A DNA stretch of 15,334 bases. Origin: JABDGV01 sp964577935. Its GTDB lineage: Bacteria; Chlamydiota; Chlamydiia; Chlamydiales; FEN-1388. The notes beneath the pieces were generated by a model. That model worked only from the letters and a program-made list of their open reading frames with translations. It made no database searches and was not told the DNA's origin. Positions within the stretch are counted from its first letter, which is position 1; each line of letters opens with the position of its first letter. This document shows positions 1-7,914 of the stretch, one piece after another. A program made the translations under genes and the position numbers. Where the stretch lies: positions 1-15,334 of the forward strand of contig CAZOAJ010000027.1 of the NCBI GenBank assembly GCA_964577935.1, read 5' to 3'.

Positions 1-276
1 TTTTTTATCTACTTTGAAGATGTGTTTTGAGGGCTAATCAAGCGCAACTCGCGTTACCAGCGTTGTAGAAACAGTCAAGAAAAACGGCCAAAATATCTTG
101 AGCTTCATAGAAAGAGCGCTTTGTGTGTTTTTTTCGCCAACAACCGGCACCTTACATCAATTCAATGACTAACGTTTAAATTTTTTCATATCATTCCCAA
201 CGAAGGAGGGATATGAGGTGAACCTTTACAAAAGCGGAAGTTTCTAAATTGGGCTAACATAAATCTTTCTATCGAA
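1..276. other. gene-free stretch, no clear coding content
   Basis: I see no convincing gene here. All frames are interrupted. The only start-like string is on the minus strand at about 113-39 and encodes a 24-residue signal-peptide-like peptide (MKLKIFWPFFLTV...) ending in TAG. It has no Shine-Dalgarno site and no continuation, so it may be a decayed gene start or chance. The 13-mer CGCAACTCGCGTT at 43-55 recurs at 607-619. The stretch lies downstream of the minus-strand helicase gene and is probably intergenic or decayed sequence. Confidence 0.5.
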
Positions 277-379
277 AGAGCCTTTTGCAAAACTCGGACA
301 GAAATAACAAAAAATGTCCGCTGAGGTAATCCCTCTCGTTAATTTTTGCTGTTTCTGTCCGAGTTTTGCAAAAGGCTCT
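277..379. mobile_element. MITE-like element with 28-bp perfect terminal inverted repeats
   Basis: The left arm (277-304) begins AGAGCCTTTTGCAAAACTC and is the exact reverse complement of the right arm (352-379), 28 of 28 bases. The two arms remain partly similar for roughly ten bases further inward. The interior of 47 bp has no reading frame. Outer ends of the GAGCC-TTTTGCAAAA type are common among insertion-sequence terminal repeats, so a non-autonomous transposon remnant or MITE is the simplest reading. I could not see a clear target-site duplication (flanks ...TATCGA and ATGGTC...). The transcribed form would be a long hairpin, so an RNA or terminator role is an alternative. Confidence 0.6.
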
Positions 380-440
380 ATGGTCTAAAAAAATATCTCA
401 ACTAAACATGCCTATGTACGAGCATAGATCAGCTTCTTAG

Positions 441-456
441 AGGGAATATATTCCCT
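441..456. repeat. 16-bp perfect palindrome
   Basis: AGGGAATATATTCCCT is a perfect 16-bp palindrome in the gene-free region between the MITE-like element and the helicase gene. It could be a protein-binding dyad or a short hairpin. No adjacent promoter is evident, so the role is unknown. Confidence 0.4.
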
Positions 457-563
457 TCTAATATTCATGAAGCCTACATTCCGAGAATTTCTGTACAACC
501 TAATTCTTGCACTATCTCTAAATTTTAGCTGCGGTCTCTCGAGATAAGTAAATGACGTAGCAA

Positions 564-599
564 TATCGAGTACGAGGGGGCATCCCTTCGTACTCGATA
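564..599. terminator. strong 16-bp hairpin downstream of the SNF2 gene
   Basis: Left arm 564-579 (TATCGAGTACGAGGGG) pairs with right arm 584-599 (CCCTTCGTACTCGATA). All positions pair, with one G-T wobble, around a 4-base loop. It starts 86 bp beyond the stop codon of the minus-strand helicase gene, so it may end or stabilise that transcript. On the minus strand no T-run follows, which is atypical for an intrinsic terminator. It could instead be a small repeat element. Confidence 0.4.
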
Positions 600-684
600 C
601 TGTTAACGCAACTCGCGTTGTTGCCTCAATGTAAAATGTTGGGAGTAGATTTTGAGATGTAACATGAGTGGATGCTACATGCTT

Positions 685-3330
685 TTAACGACTTAATAAA
701 GCGAGTATCTGCTCTGTCATGTCCAGAGGAATTTCCTCTTCGCCGTCAAAGACTGCTTTTTGAAGAGCGAGTTTTTGGGTGCGGAGCAGAGCGATATGTT
801 CTTCAATAGAATCCTGAACGATATAACGCGTTGCAAAAACAGGCTTTTCGCGCCCTATACGATGGGTTCGGCTAATGGCCTGCATTTCAACGGCACCGTT
901 CCACCAAGGGTCAAATAAGATTACCGTATCCGCCCCTTGAAGATTGAGGCCGACGCCTCCTGCTTTTAAGGTTGAGAGGAGAATGGATTGTCCATTTGGA
1001 TCGTTAAAGTTTGAGACAATTTGATCTCTGTTTTTGCTTGCGCCCTCTAATATGAGGTGGTCATAGCCTATTTTTTTACTTAACAGATGGAGAAGAGATG
1101 AGAATTGGCTGAATAAGAGTATCTTTTTCTTTTCATGAAGAAGTGTTTCAATATCTTCAAGAGCCAGATCAATCTTTGCAGAAGGAATTAATCCTGCTTC
1201 AAATCCCTCAGGGAGTAGTTGAGGGGCACAGCAAATTTGGCGAAGTCGAAGTAAAGCTTCAAATACTTGCATTCGCCATTTGGAAAGACCATCGACTGCG
1301 ACTTTCTGAATTAGGCCCTCTCGGAACGAACTTAAAAAGCTGTCATATACACGCCTTTGTTCTTCCTCCATTTCAATGTAGATGGTCTGTTCTTGCAGGG
1401 GAGGAAGCTCTCTCAATACCTGTTCTTTTTTTCGCCGCAGTATGAAAGGCTTAATGAGCTTTTTGACATGCTGGAGTGTTTCAATGGAGTTTGTTTTATC
1501 AAATTCAGTGGAGGAAAAAAGTTCCGGTTCTAGAAATGAGAACTGCGATATGAGGTCGGACAAAGCGTTTTCAATAGGTGTTCCTGTAAGAGAAACGCGC
1601 ATTTGGCTCGGTATGAGTTTTAAGGATTGAGAGGTTTGTGTGAAGCTGTTTTTAATCATTTGCGCTTCATCGATTACGAGAAGAGCATATTCATGTTTTT
1701 TGAGATGGCCAAGGTCAAGTCGGGCGAGGGTGTATGAGGTGACAATAATCGAATCATCTTGAAGAGATGAAAGAAGATTTATGCGATCTTTGCCCTCGTA
1801 TCGAACAATGCTTCTTTCTGGAAGAAACCTTTGAGCTTCATGAACCCAGTTTGGGACAAGAGATGTAGGTACTACAACAAGAATAAGCCCCTTTATTTTG
1901 GATATGAAGGCAAGTAATTGAACCGTTTTACCGAGTCCCATTTCATCGGCAAGGAGTCCAGATCTGCCCTCTTTGTAGAGAGAACAAAGCCAATTAAGAC
2001 CCTCTTCTTGATACGGTCTTAGCGTTCCATGGAATGAATAAACTTGTTCAAGGGATTGAATTTGACTGCTTTCAGGCGTAATTTGCGCTTCTGGAAGCGA
2101 TTCAATGAGGAATTCTTTTTTTAGCGAGGAGAGTGCAAGCGAATTCCCAATACAGATGATCTCACGGCAAAGTTCCTTGAGAGGCTTAAGTTTATCTGCT
2201 GAAAGAAATCCAGAGTAACCATTATTGAGAGGAAGGGTTTTGTCTCCTCTTTTGACTGCCGGCACTGTTTTTTCAAGAGGAATATTTATATTGCCGAAAG
2301 TAACTTTTCCAGTCAGTGTAAACATCCCATCTTGTTCAGTCGCTTCTATATCAATATTTTCTGGCAGAAGGAGAATTTTCCCGTCATGTGTTTGAACTTT
2401 CCATCCGAGTTCAAGCAGGAGTTGGATGCTCTCTTCGGCTTTATCAAGCGAGCAAAAATAACGACTTTGTCCAATCTGTTTTTTTTGGAATCCTGCCTCT
2501 ATAAGATCTTTTTCCCATTGGAGTTCTATATCTTGACGACGATTGGATTTACTCTTCTTCAAGGAAGTGTCATCGTAGGTAGATAGATGGAAAGATTCAT
2601 CTCTATAGTCGATCATTAAGTTTGCAAAAGCACCGCTAGAATCTGTAAGCACAAGTCTTGGTGTTGGAAGAATAAATTGTTCTTCAGGTGGTGATTTTGA
2701 GTCTTTTTCTATATAGACCGCATCTTCACATATCCCCTCTATTTCAGAGCGCAAGAGGTCTATATTGCAATCGCCTCTTTGAATGAGTTCAACAACGTTC
2801 CAAGGAATAGAATCATCGAGTACACGTAAAAAATTATTTTTTATAACAAGATGCGGAGGGCCCGGTAAGAAGATAAGATTTTTATCTATGGCCCATTGAA
2901 GGTTCTCTGAATGGGTGTTTTTTGTTGTTAAGAAAAAAACTAAATTAGATGAACCGGAATTTGAAGCTTCGATATGAAACGGAGTAAAAAAGTCTGCAAT
3001 AAGTGGTTTATCATTCCATCGAAGCGCTCCAAAAATCTGTCCTTGTTTCAGAATTTCAACTGCTTTCGATGGTCGTACACGAAGAATGGAGATAGCTTTT
3101 AGGCGTTCACCTCGAGGATCTTTACCCTCTTGATTTCTGATGAATATCTCCTCTTCAAAAAGAGTTTTTACCCATTTTTCAAAAGGTGTTAAGGTTCGGG
3201 CTTGAGATGGATCTCGTATAGGAACAGAGGAGGCAAAAGCCAAAATTGGCTTTGATGGGGCAGATGTTTTCCCCTGTCCTATCTTTCCTGGGACTAACTG
3301 GAGATTAAAAGTTACGAGTGTTGTTGTCAT
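685..3330 (-). CDS. SNF2-family DNA helicase / ATP-dependent translocase
   Basis: This is a SWI2/SNF2-type ATPase, a double-stranded-DNA translocase expected to remodel protein-DNA or RNA polymerase complexes in the cytoplasm. Counted from the ATG at 3330, the protein has 881 residues. The N-terminal ~430 residues are divergent. The ATPase core then shows motif I DEMGLGKT (Lys about 468), motif II DEAQ (about 554-557), motif III SLTGTPIEN, and in the second RecA lobe LLFSQF, STLKAGGVGLNL and SRTHRIG (about 820-826). All key residues are intact and the gene runs to its own TAA. Chlamydiae typically carry one or two such helicases. A TTG 27 bp upstream (3357) is an alternative start in frame. 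I chose the ATG because it gives a cleaner N-terminus (MTTTLVTFNL), although neither start has a good Shine-Dalgarno site. It is transcribed divergently from the SurA-like gene. Confidence 0.93.
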   Translation of the reverse strand: MTTTLVTFNLQLVPGKIGQGKTSAPSKPILAFASSVPIRDPSQARTLTPFEKWVKTLFEEEIFIRNQEGKDPRGERLKAISILRVRPSKAVEILKQGQIFGALRWNDKPLIADFFTPFHIEASNSGSSNLVFFLTTKNTHSENLQWAIDKNLIFLPGPPHLVIKNNFLRVLDDSIPWNVVELIQRGDCNIDLLRSEIEGICEDAVYIEKDSKSPPEEQFILPTPRLVLTDSSGAFANLMIDYRDESFHLSTYDDTSLKKSKSNRRQDIELQWEKDLIEAGFQKKQIGQSRYFCSLDKAEESIQLLLELGWKVQTHDGKILLLPENIDIEATEQDGMFTLTGKVTFGNINIPLEKTVPAVKRGDKTLPLNNGYSGFLSADKLKPLKELCREIICIGNSLALSSLKKEFLIESLPEAQITPESSQIQSLEQVYSFHGTLRPYQEEGLNWLCSLYKEGRSGLLADEMGLGKTVQLLAFISKIKGLILVVVPTSLVPNWVHEAQRFLPERSIVRYEGKDRINLLSSLQDDSIIVTSYTLARLDLGHLKKHEYALLVIDEAQMIKNSFTQTSQSLKLIPSQMRVSLTGTPIENALSDLISQFSFLEPELFSSTEFDKTNSIETLQHVKKLIKPFILRRKKEQVLRELPPLQEQTIYIEMEEEQRRVYDSFLSSFREGLIQKVAVDGLSKWRMQVFEALLRLRQICCAPQLLPEGFEAGLIPSAKIDLALEDIETLLHEKKKILLFSQFSSLLHLLSKKIGYDHLILEGASKNRDQIVSNFNDPNGQSILLSTLKAGGVGLNLQGADTVILFDPWWNGAVEMQAISRTHRIGREKPVFATRYIVQDSIEEHIALLRTQKLALQKAVFDGEEEIPLDMTEQILALLSR

Positions 3331-3367
3331 ATGAAGTGTATAAGATACAAAAAGCAAATGAATAAGG

Positions 3368-3373
3368 TATACT
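3368..3373 (+). promoter_or_regulatory. candidate -10 box for the SurA-like gene
   Basis: TATACT (five of six consensus bases) lies 33 bp before the ATG at 3407, in the 76-bp gap between two divergent genes. The -35 region is poor: GATACA, at 18-bp spacing, matches three of six. The site sits inside the dyad GGTATACT, so a shared regulator is possible but unproven. Confidence 0.3.
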
Positions 3374-3406
3374 CATACAACCTTTTTCAAGAATTGTAAA
3401 AACACT

Positions 3407-4522
3407 ATGCCTACAGTATTCAACTTTTTATCAAAATGCAAAATTCTCTCCGCTCTGTTGATTTCTCATGGAGCGAGTATTATTGGTTGCTCGACATTGG
3501 CTGTGGGACTTGCCTCTGTCTCCTGTGGTGGACTTTATGCACAAGATGTGAGTCGGTCTAAAGTCATTATTCATAATAGGATTTTAACTACAGTCAATGA
3601 CAAAACGATTACGACTCTTGACGTTGTAAAACAGCTTGATCTGCTTCTTTATCGAAACTATCCTGAGCTCAGAGGTCAGCCTGAAGGTCGCTTGCAATTC
3701 TATCAGGCTTTTTGGATGAGAGTTCTCAAAGATATGATTGATAAAGAGCTGGTTTTGGCTGATGCTCAAGAGAAGCAGTTTGATGTGACAACAGGTGATG
3801 TTCGTGAAGAGATGGAAGAGCTGTTTGGTCCAGACGTTATAAAGAACGTTCACGCCGCGGGCTTGACAGTGTCTGATGCTCAGAAAATGATTCGATCAGA
3901 CATTATTTTACGCCGTATGTTGTATTTCAGAGTGAAATCGAGGGCATATTCATCTGTCTCTCCTCAAGATATAGAGAAGGCTTATAACAAGCTGACACAG
4001 GATACCGAAGGAAGAAAGCAAATTTCATGGAGAGCTGTCTCTTTTAAGTCAGGTGATGAAGTTCAAGCCAAGCAGGTTGCTTTTAAGGCCTATCAGCTTT
4101 TCAAATCAGGAGATGCAAATCCTGAGAATATCAAGCAGGAGCTTCAGAAACGGGGGGTTCTCCTTGCTGATGGAGGAAGGACCTCTGTTGTCGTTTCTTC
4201 CGTTTTTACAAATTACCCAAGTGAACTTTCAGATGAAATGGCAGCTCATATCATGTCTGTGGATGCAGGAGGATATGCAGAGCCAATGTTTCAAATTGGA
4301 AGAAATGACCCTACACCAACATGGAAAGTCTATCTTGTTATTGATAAAAAAGCTGGGGACCTTCCTTCGCTTTCCGATCTTGAACCGAAAATTCGAGAAG
4401 AATTGACCCAAGAGAAAATAGAGGTTCTCTCTGATCAGTATATAACAAATTTACGAGCCCATTTCGGCATCGATTTTAAAGAATTGGAACGTGAATTACG
4501 TGGCTATCAACCATTTGGGTAA
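3407..4522 (+). CDS. SurA-like periplasmic peptidyl-prolyl isomerase / outer-membrane protein chaperone
   Basis: This 371-residue exported protein resembles SurA, which escorts unfolded outer-membrane proteins through the periplasm to the BAM complex. An unusually long N-terminus of about 45 residues contains two hydrophobic runs and ends at LYAQ, a plausible signal-peptidase site. Residues about 58-185 match the SurA N-domain pattern: a TVNDKTITTLDV strand-turn-helix, then amphipathic helices including MIDKELVLADAQEK. Residues about 200-325 have the size and rhythm of a parvulin domain (ISWRAVSFKSGDE..., TPTWKVYLVIDKK), but the characteristic HILV-type active-site signature is not obvious. 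It may therefore act mainly as a chaperone. A C-terminal helix completes the SurA layout. rsmA starts 7 bp after the stop, so the two are probably co-transcribed. My recollection is that chlamydiae keep a similar hypothetical gene beside ksgA. Confidence 0.72.
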   Translation: MPTVFNFLSKCKILSALLISHGASIIGCSTLAVGLASVSCGGLYAQDVSRSKVIIHNRILTTVNDKTITTLDVVKQLDLLLYRNYPELRGQPEGRLQFYQAFWMRVLKDMIDKELVLADAQEKQFDVTTGDVREEMEELFGPDVIKNVHAAGLTVSDAQKMIRSDIILRRMLYFRVKSRAYSSVSPQDIEKAYNKLTQDTEGRKQISWRAVSFKSGDEVQAKQVAFKAYQLFKSGDANPENIKQELQKRGVLLADGGRTSVVVSSVFTNYPSELSDEMAAHIMSVDAGGYAEPMFQIGRNDPTPTWKVYLVIDKKAGDLPSLSDLEPKIREELTQEKIEVLSDQYITNLRAHFGIDFKELERELRGYQPFG

Positions 4523-4529
4523 ATAATCC

Positions 4530-5327
4530 ATGCCCCTTTATCGGCTTTCAGAGCTCAAAGTGTTTTTACAATCAGTTGGGAGAGGAGCGAATGCCTCTCT
4601 TTCTCAAAATTTTTTAATCGATGGAAATATTGTACGAAAAATCGCTGAACTTGTTCCGAAGGACGAAAGTGTTTTAGAAATTGGTTCAGGTCCTGGTGTC
4701 TTAACAGAAGAACTCTTGTCGAGAGGCTGCAGTATATATGCAGTAGAAATGGATGATGTTTTTGCCGAGCAGCTGTCGAGGCTACAAACAGTAGAAGACC
4801 AGAAGGCTCTGAAGGTTTTTCAAGGAGATATCTGTAAAGTTATCCTCAAGAATATCTTTAAAGAGAAGATATATATTGCAGGGAATATTCCTTATGGGAT
4901 TTCTAAGGAGATATGTCTATGGCTTTTGAGCGAGAGGGCGCTCGTTCAAAAGGCTGTCTTAATGGTTCAAAAAGAATTTGCGCAAAAGCTTGTAGCCGAA
5001 CCGGGCACTGCTGGCTTTGGCGCTCTTTCAATTCTGATGCAGTATTGCTTTGATATTAATCTCAAGTTTCATGTTGCGCCAAGTTGTTTTTGGCCAAGTC
5101 CTAAGGCCTCTTCTACTGTTATTGAGCTTGTTCGTAAGCATTCTCAGCTCTCTGCTGAACAAGAAGACCTTTTGATTCATCTTGTTCCAAAGGCGTATGA
5201 GCATCGAAGGAAAAAGATTTCTAAAGCCCTTCATAACGAGAAAATTACAGTGCCTTCCCCATTTTCGGAATTACATGTAGATGAGCTCGGTGTAGAGCAG
5301 TGGATCAGTCTAATTTCAAAAATTTAG
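4530..5327 (+). CDS. rsmA: 16S rRNA (adenine-1518/1519-N6)-dimethyltransferase RsmA (KsgA)
   Basis: RsmA dimethylates two adjacent adenines in the helix-45 loop of 16S rRNA late in small-subunit assembly, using S-adenosylmethionine. The 265-residue length is normal. Visible landmarks are SQNFLID (about 25-31), the SAM-binding motif I EIGSGPG (50-56), the acidic residue of motif II in AVEMDD (71-76), FQGDI (97-101), and the catalytic motif IV NIPYGIS (119-125). Most bacteria have NLPY, so Ile here is a conservative change. The C-terminal helical domain contains the family-typical AYEHRRKKISKAL. It follows the SurA-like gene after 7 bp, with only a weak Shine-Dalgarno site, which fits translation as part of one operon. 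Confidence 0.97.
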   Translation: MPLYRLSELKVFLQSVGRGANASLSQNFLIDGNIVRKIAELVPKDESVLEIGSGPGVLTEELLSRGCSIYAVEMDDVFAEQLSRLQTVEDQKALKVFQGDICKVILKNIFKEKIYIAGNIPYGISKEICLWLLSERALVQKAVLMVQKEFAQKLVAEPGTAGFGALSILMQYCFDINLKFHVAPSCFWPSPKASSTVIELVRKHSQLSAEQEDLLIHLVPKAYEHRRKKISKALHNEKITVPSPFSELHVDELGVEQWISLISKI

Positions 5328-5333
5328 GAGAGA

Positions 5334-5357
5334 GGGTTTTCCTCGAGAGGAAAACCC
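5334..5357. terminator. bidirectional terminator candidate, 24-bp perfect palindrome
   Basis: GGGTTTTCCTC (5334-5344) and GAGGAAAACCC (5347-5357) form a perfect palindrome 6 bp after the rsmA stop, between two convergent genes. A T5 run lies about 20 bp beyond on the plus strand and another about 10 bp beyond on the minus strand. It could end both rsmA and the 154-aa gene. The T-runs are not immediately adjacent, so efficiency is uncertain. Confidence 0.6.
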
Positions 5358-5414
5358 AAGGATCCAAACATTTAAGTTTTTGCCTAGTCTTCTCTTTGAT
5401 ACGACGAGTATGAA

Positions 5415-5879
5415 TCACTGAATATTTGAATCGGTAAATTTCTTTAAGCAGCTGTTGTTTTCTTCAATATCATCAAGATAGCGTTCAAGGACTCTGAGAA
5501 CAGTTCTTGAGCTGTTGTAAACCCCTTGTGTTCTGAAGGCAAGCTCTGGATGAATATCGGCTTCACCTTCGCTTGCTATTATAACAAGGGTTGAAGGCTC
5601 TTCCATTTCCTGCTCTGGAATTATCCAAGCAATGTAGCGGTCGTTATGGAGGGTTATTTTATCTCCGGAATCGTGAACGTGGAAGTAATGCCAAGGGACC
5701 TGTTGAGATGGAAAACTCTGGGAGGTTGCATGATGAGCAAGAAGATTCAAAGACCTTAACGTTTCGAGGTTTACCTGTTCAATCCCGTCAGGGAGAGCTT
5801 CAGGGAGTCTCGAGCTAAGCTGTCTAAAGCAGCCGTCTAATTCTTCTATGTTTCGCATAATCTCATACAACCTACCCAT
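5415..5879 (-). CDS. hypothetical protein, 154 aa
   Basis: I do not recognise this family. The 154-residue protein has no signal peptide or membrane segment. It begins with two predicted helices (about 1-22 and 38-52). A central region rich in likely strands follows (WHYFHVHD, DKITLHN, RYIAWIIPEQ, TLVIIAS), then a C-terminal helix (SSRTVLRVLERYLDDIEEN). The acidic, mixed alpha/beta layout and size are compatible with a small chaperone of the type III secretion class, but no motif proves this. The ATG at 5879 has AAAGGA about 11 bases upstream. A second Met at residue 8 is an alternative start. It converges on rsmA and diverges from the TPR-like gene, so it is probably monocistronic. The even codon use and clean frame support a real gene. 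Confidence 0.75.
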   Translation of the reverse strand: MGRLYEIMRNIEELDGCFRQLSSRLPEALPDGIEQVNLETLRSLNLLAHHATSQSFPSQQVPWHYFHVHDSGDKITLHNDRYIAWIIPEQEMEEPSTLVIIASEGEADIHPELAFRTQGVYNSSRTVLRVLERYLDDIEENNSCLKKFTDSNIQ

Positions 5880-6068
5880 AGGTGAGTATATCCTTTCGGT
5901 GATTTTATATGCAAAAAAATATTTTATATTTTTGGTTTTACAAAGCTCGACTTACACTAATTTAGCAGATTTGTGTACATATTAGATTTTATTAATTAGT
6001 TTAATAAATAATTAGTAACTGTTATAGTTTGTAATTATTTAATTAAAACTAACTAAAAATCAATTTTT
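5880..6068. promoter_or_regulatory. AT-rich divergent intergenic region
   Basis: These 189 bp lie between two divergent genes and are very AT-rich, especially 5985-6065. They must hold promoters for both genes. Possible -10 strings include TATAGT at 6023-6028 for the plus strand and TATACT (minus strand, within 5880-5893) just before the 154-aa gene. No -35 stands out. No Shine-Dalgarno site precedes the ATG at 6069. Confidence 0.35.
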
Positions 6069-7772
6069 ATGAAAATTTCTGTAAAAGAGCTGCTAGGAAA
6101 AGAATGTATCGTCGGCTATGAGCCGTTCGAAGATATAATTAAAGCTCAATCAAAAACAAATTGTCCTTTTATTGTTTCCGTAGTCATCCAGAAATTAAAA
6201 GATATTGAACATACTTTTTATATTAATCCCATTGCCTTGCATGATTATTTTATCGTTCAGGGAGAGAGCAATAATAGCGCGTATACAAATCCCATTAATC
6301 GCAACCCTATCGATAAAATCGTGTATTTAGCTCTTAATCGGAAATTGGATAAAGAAAGCTTGAACGATGAAGTCTCTGTACACGCAATTATCGACTTTAA
6401 ATCCCTCAATCCTGAGCTCACAGTTCATCAGCAATTTTTGCTTGTACATACATTTGTGACCGCATGCCAGACAGAAGATTCTCGAGCGCGCCTTCGCTAT
6501 CAGCTCTTGTATCTCCATTTAAATCGGCATTTATCCCTCGATACATCTTTGGCTAAAAATATGATCGATTCATCAATTGAGGATGTGAATAATTATTTTT
6601 TACAAGCCATAAGAGAAGCTAGGAGTGTAAGAGATCTTTTTTCCATAAGTGCCTACGGAAATGACGTTGAAGCTGCTTGTATTCACTATAAAAAAGAACT
6701 TGAAGTTGCACATGCAATTACATCTTTAATGAAGGAAGATACTTTATCACTTCTAAAGGAGTTCAGAGAGAGTACTCCACATAAGGCTCTTGCTTTTGCT
6801 TTGGAAGGATTGATTTACGAATGCAGTCCGGATGTTTCTTTGCGATCTTCTGAAGATGCTTTCAATTGTTTTGAGAAAGCATTAGTTGAATGTAAGCAAA
6901 ATCAAACCTGTGTTTTATCGGAGGCATCAAAGAGTGTAAGTTCTTGTAGCGTAACTTCTTCTGTTGTCCATATTTTAGGTATCTTAGGAAAAACTTTTCA
7001 AGAGGGCAATGAGGGTTTCCAACAGGACGATTCTAGGGCATGTCGTTATTATGAAATCATTCAAAAGATTGATCCTAATAATCTCATCAGCCTTTCGGGG
7101 CTTGCAGATATATATCGATTCGGAGGCGAGGGTGGTTTACAACAAGCAATCACATACCTCAAGAAAGCGGAATTGATTGATTCAAATCATATTAATACTC
7201 TTTCTTCTTTGGGAGATATCTACCGAGTTGGGGGTGTTGGAGTGGAGCCGGACATGGCTCTTGCTTTAGCATATCTTCAAAGAGCTGAAATGATTAATCC
7301 TAACGATCAATTTACCCTTTGTATTATCGGAGAAGTTTATAGAACAGGTGGTAATGATGTTGAAAAAAATCTTGAGAAATCACTTGTATATCTGAACAAG
7401 GCGCAAAGTCGTGATCCATCGGACCCTTTTATTCTTTCCCGTTTGGCTTCGATATATTTGGAATATTATGAACAAGAGGATGAGCAATCCCTTATCGAGG
7501 GGATGAAGTCTCTTAAACTTGAAGAGGGCTCGAGTCCATTGAGTCTTAATGAAAGTCCTGAAAGAGATAGAAGACCTCAGGCCAATCTATCGATGGGGTT
7601 AAATTATCTAAGACAAGCTAAGCAATATGATCCCGATGATCAATTCATCGTGGAGCTTCTTGAAAAAGTTTATACGAATTGGGGAATAACTCTTGAAGCG
7701 GATCAAGAGAATCATCAACAGTTTTTTGATTCAACAGATCAGCCTGACTTAGAAGATGAGGACGTAGCTTAG
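6069..7772 (+). CDS. Sel1/TPR-like repeat protein, 567 aa
   Basis: The C-terminal half carries helical repeats. GLADIYRFGG (about 344), SLGDIYRVGG (about 381) and IIGEVYRTGG (about 420) recur every 36-39 residues, each followed by YLKKAELIDSN / YLQRAEMINPN / YLNKAQSRDPS. This is the pattern of Sel1-like or TPR units, which form scaffolds for protein binding. A degenerate fourth unit (SRLASIYLEYY) and a fifth (GLNYLRQAKQYDPDD) follow, separated by an insert of about 30 polar residues. The tail is strongly acidic (DLEDEDVA). The N-terminal ~330 residues are not recognised; they are mixed, with helical stretches. There is no signal peptide or membrane segment. Chlamydia-related bacteria encode many such repeat proteins, some of them likely secreted effectors, but a cytoplasmic adaptor is equally possible. 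The gene stands alone behind an AT-rich leader. Confidence 0.8.
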   Translation: MKISVKELLGKECIVGYEPFEDIIKAQSKTNCPFIVSVVIQKLKDIEHTFYINPIALHDYFIVQGESNNSAYTNPINRNPIDKIVYLALNRKLDKESLNDEVSVHAIIDFKSLNPELTVHQQFLLVHTFVTACQTEDSRARLRYQLLYLHLNRHLSLDTSLAKNMIDSSIEDVNNYFLQAIREARSVRDLFSISAYGNDVEAACIHYKKELEVAHAITSLMKEDTLSLLKEFRESTPHKALAFALEGLIYECSPDVSLRSSEDAFNCFEKALVECKQNQTCVLSEASKSVSSCSVTSSVVHILGILGKTFQEGNEGFQQDDSRACRYYEIIQKIDPNNLISLSGLADIYRFGGEGGLQQAITYLKKAELIDSNHINTLSSLGDIYRVGGVGVEPDMALALAYLQRAEMINPNDQFTLCIIGEVYRTGGNDVEKNLEKSLVYLNKAQSRDPSDPFILSRLASIYLEYYEQEDEQSLIEGMKSLKLEEGSSPLSLNESPERDRRPQANLSMGLNYLRQAKQYDPDDQFIVELLEKVYTNWGITLEADQENHQQFFDSTDQPDLEDEDVA

Positions 7773-7867
7773 GAAGATGTCTCAATATCCCAAGTAGGTA
7801 ACTTGTGTGCTCAACTCATCTACAGGAGTCTTGAGTCGAAGGTTTCAAAGAGTTCCTATCTCTTTGA

Positions 7868-7896
7868 TTGACGAGCGGGCACGAAGAAAGTAGACT
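7868..7896 (+). promoter_or_regulatory. candidate sigma-66/70-type promoter for dacF
   Basis: TTGACG (7868-7873, five of six consensus bases) and TAGACT (7891-7896, four of six) are separated by exactly 17 bp. Transcription would start near 7903, leaving a leader of only about 12 bases before the proposed TTG start. The remaining gap from 7773 holds nothing else I can name. Confidence 0.45.
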
Positions 7897-7914
7897 ACAC
7901 AAAAAACTACACTA

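Noticed and set aside
39..113. Minus-strand 24-residue signal-peptide-like peptide
   Set aside because: It ends at once in TAG, has no ribosome site and no in-frame continuation. Too short to call a pseudogene.
1143..1630. Plus-strand open frames inside the SNF2 gene
   Set aside because: They lie wholly antisense to a helicase with intact motifs and encode no recognisable domain.
3354..3406. Shared divergent regulatory dyad around GTATAC
   Set aside because: The dyad is only 6 bp and contained in a -10-like hexamer. Not enough for an operator call.
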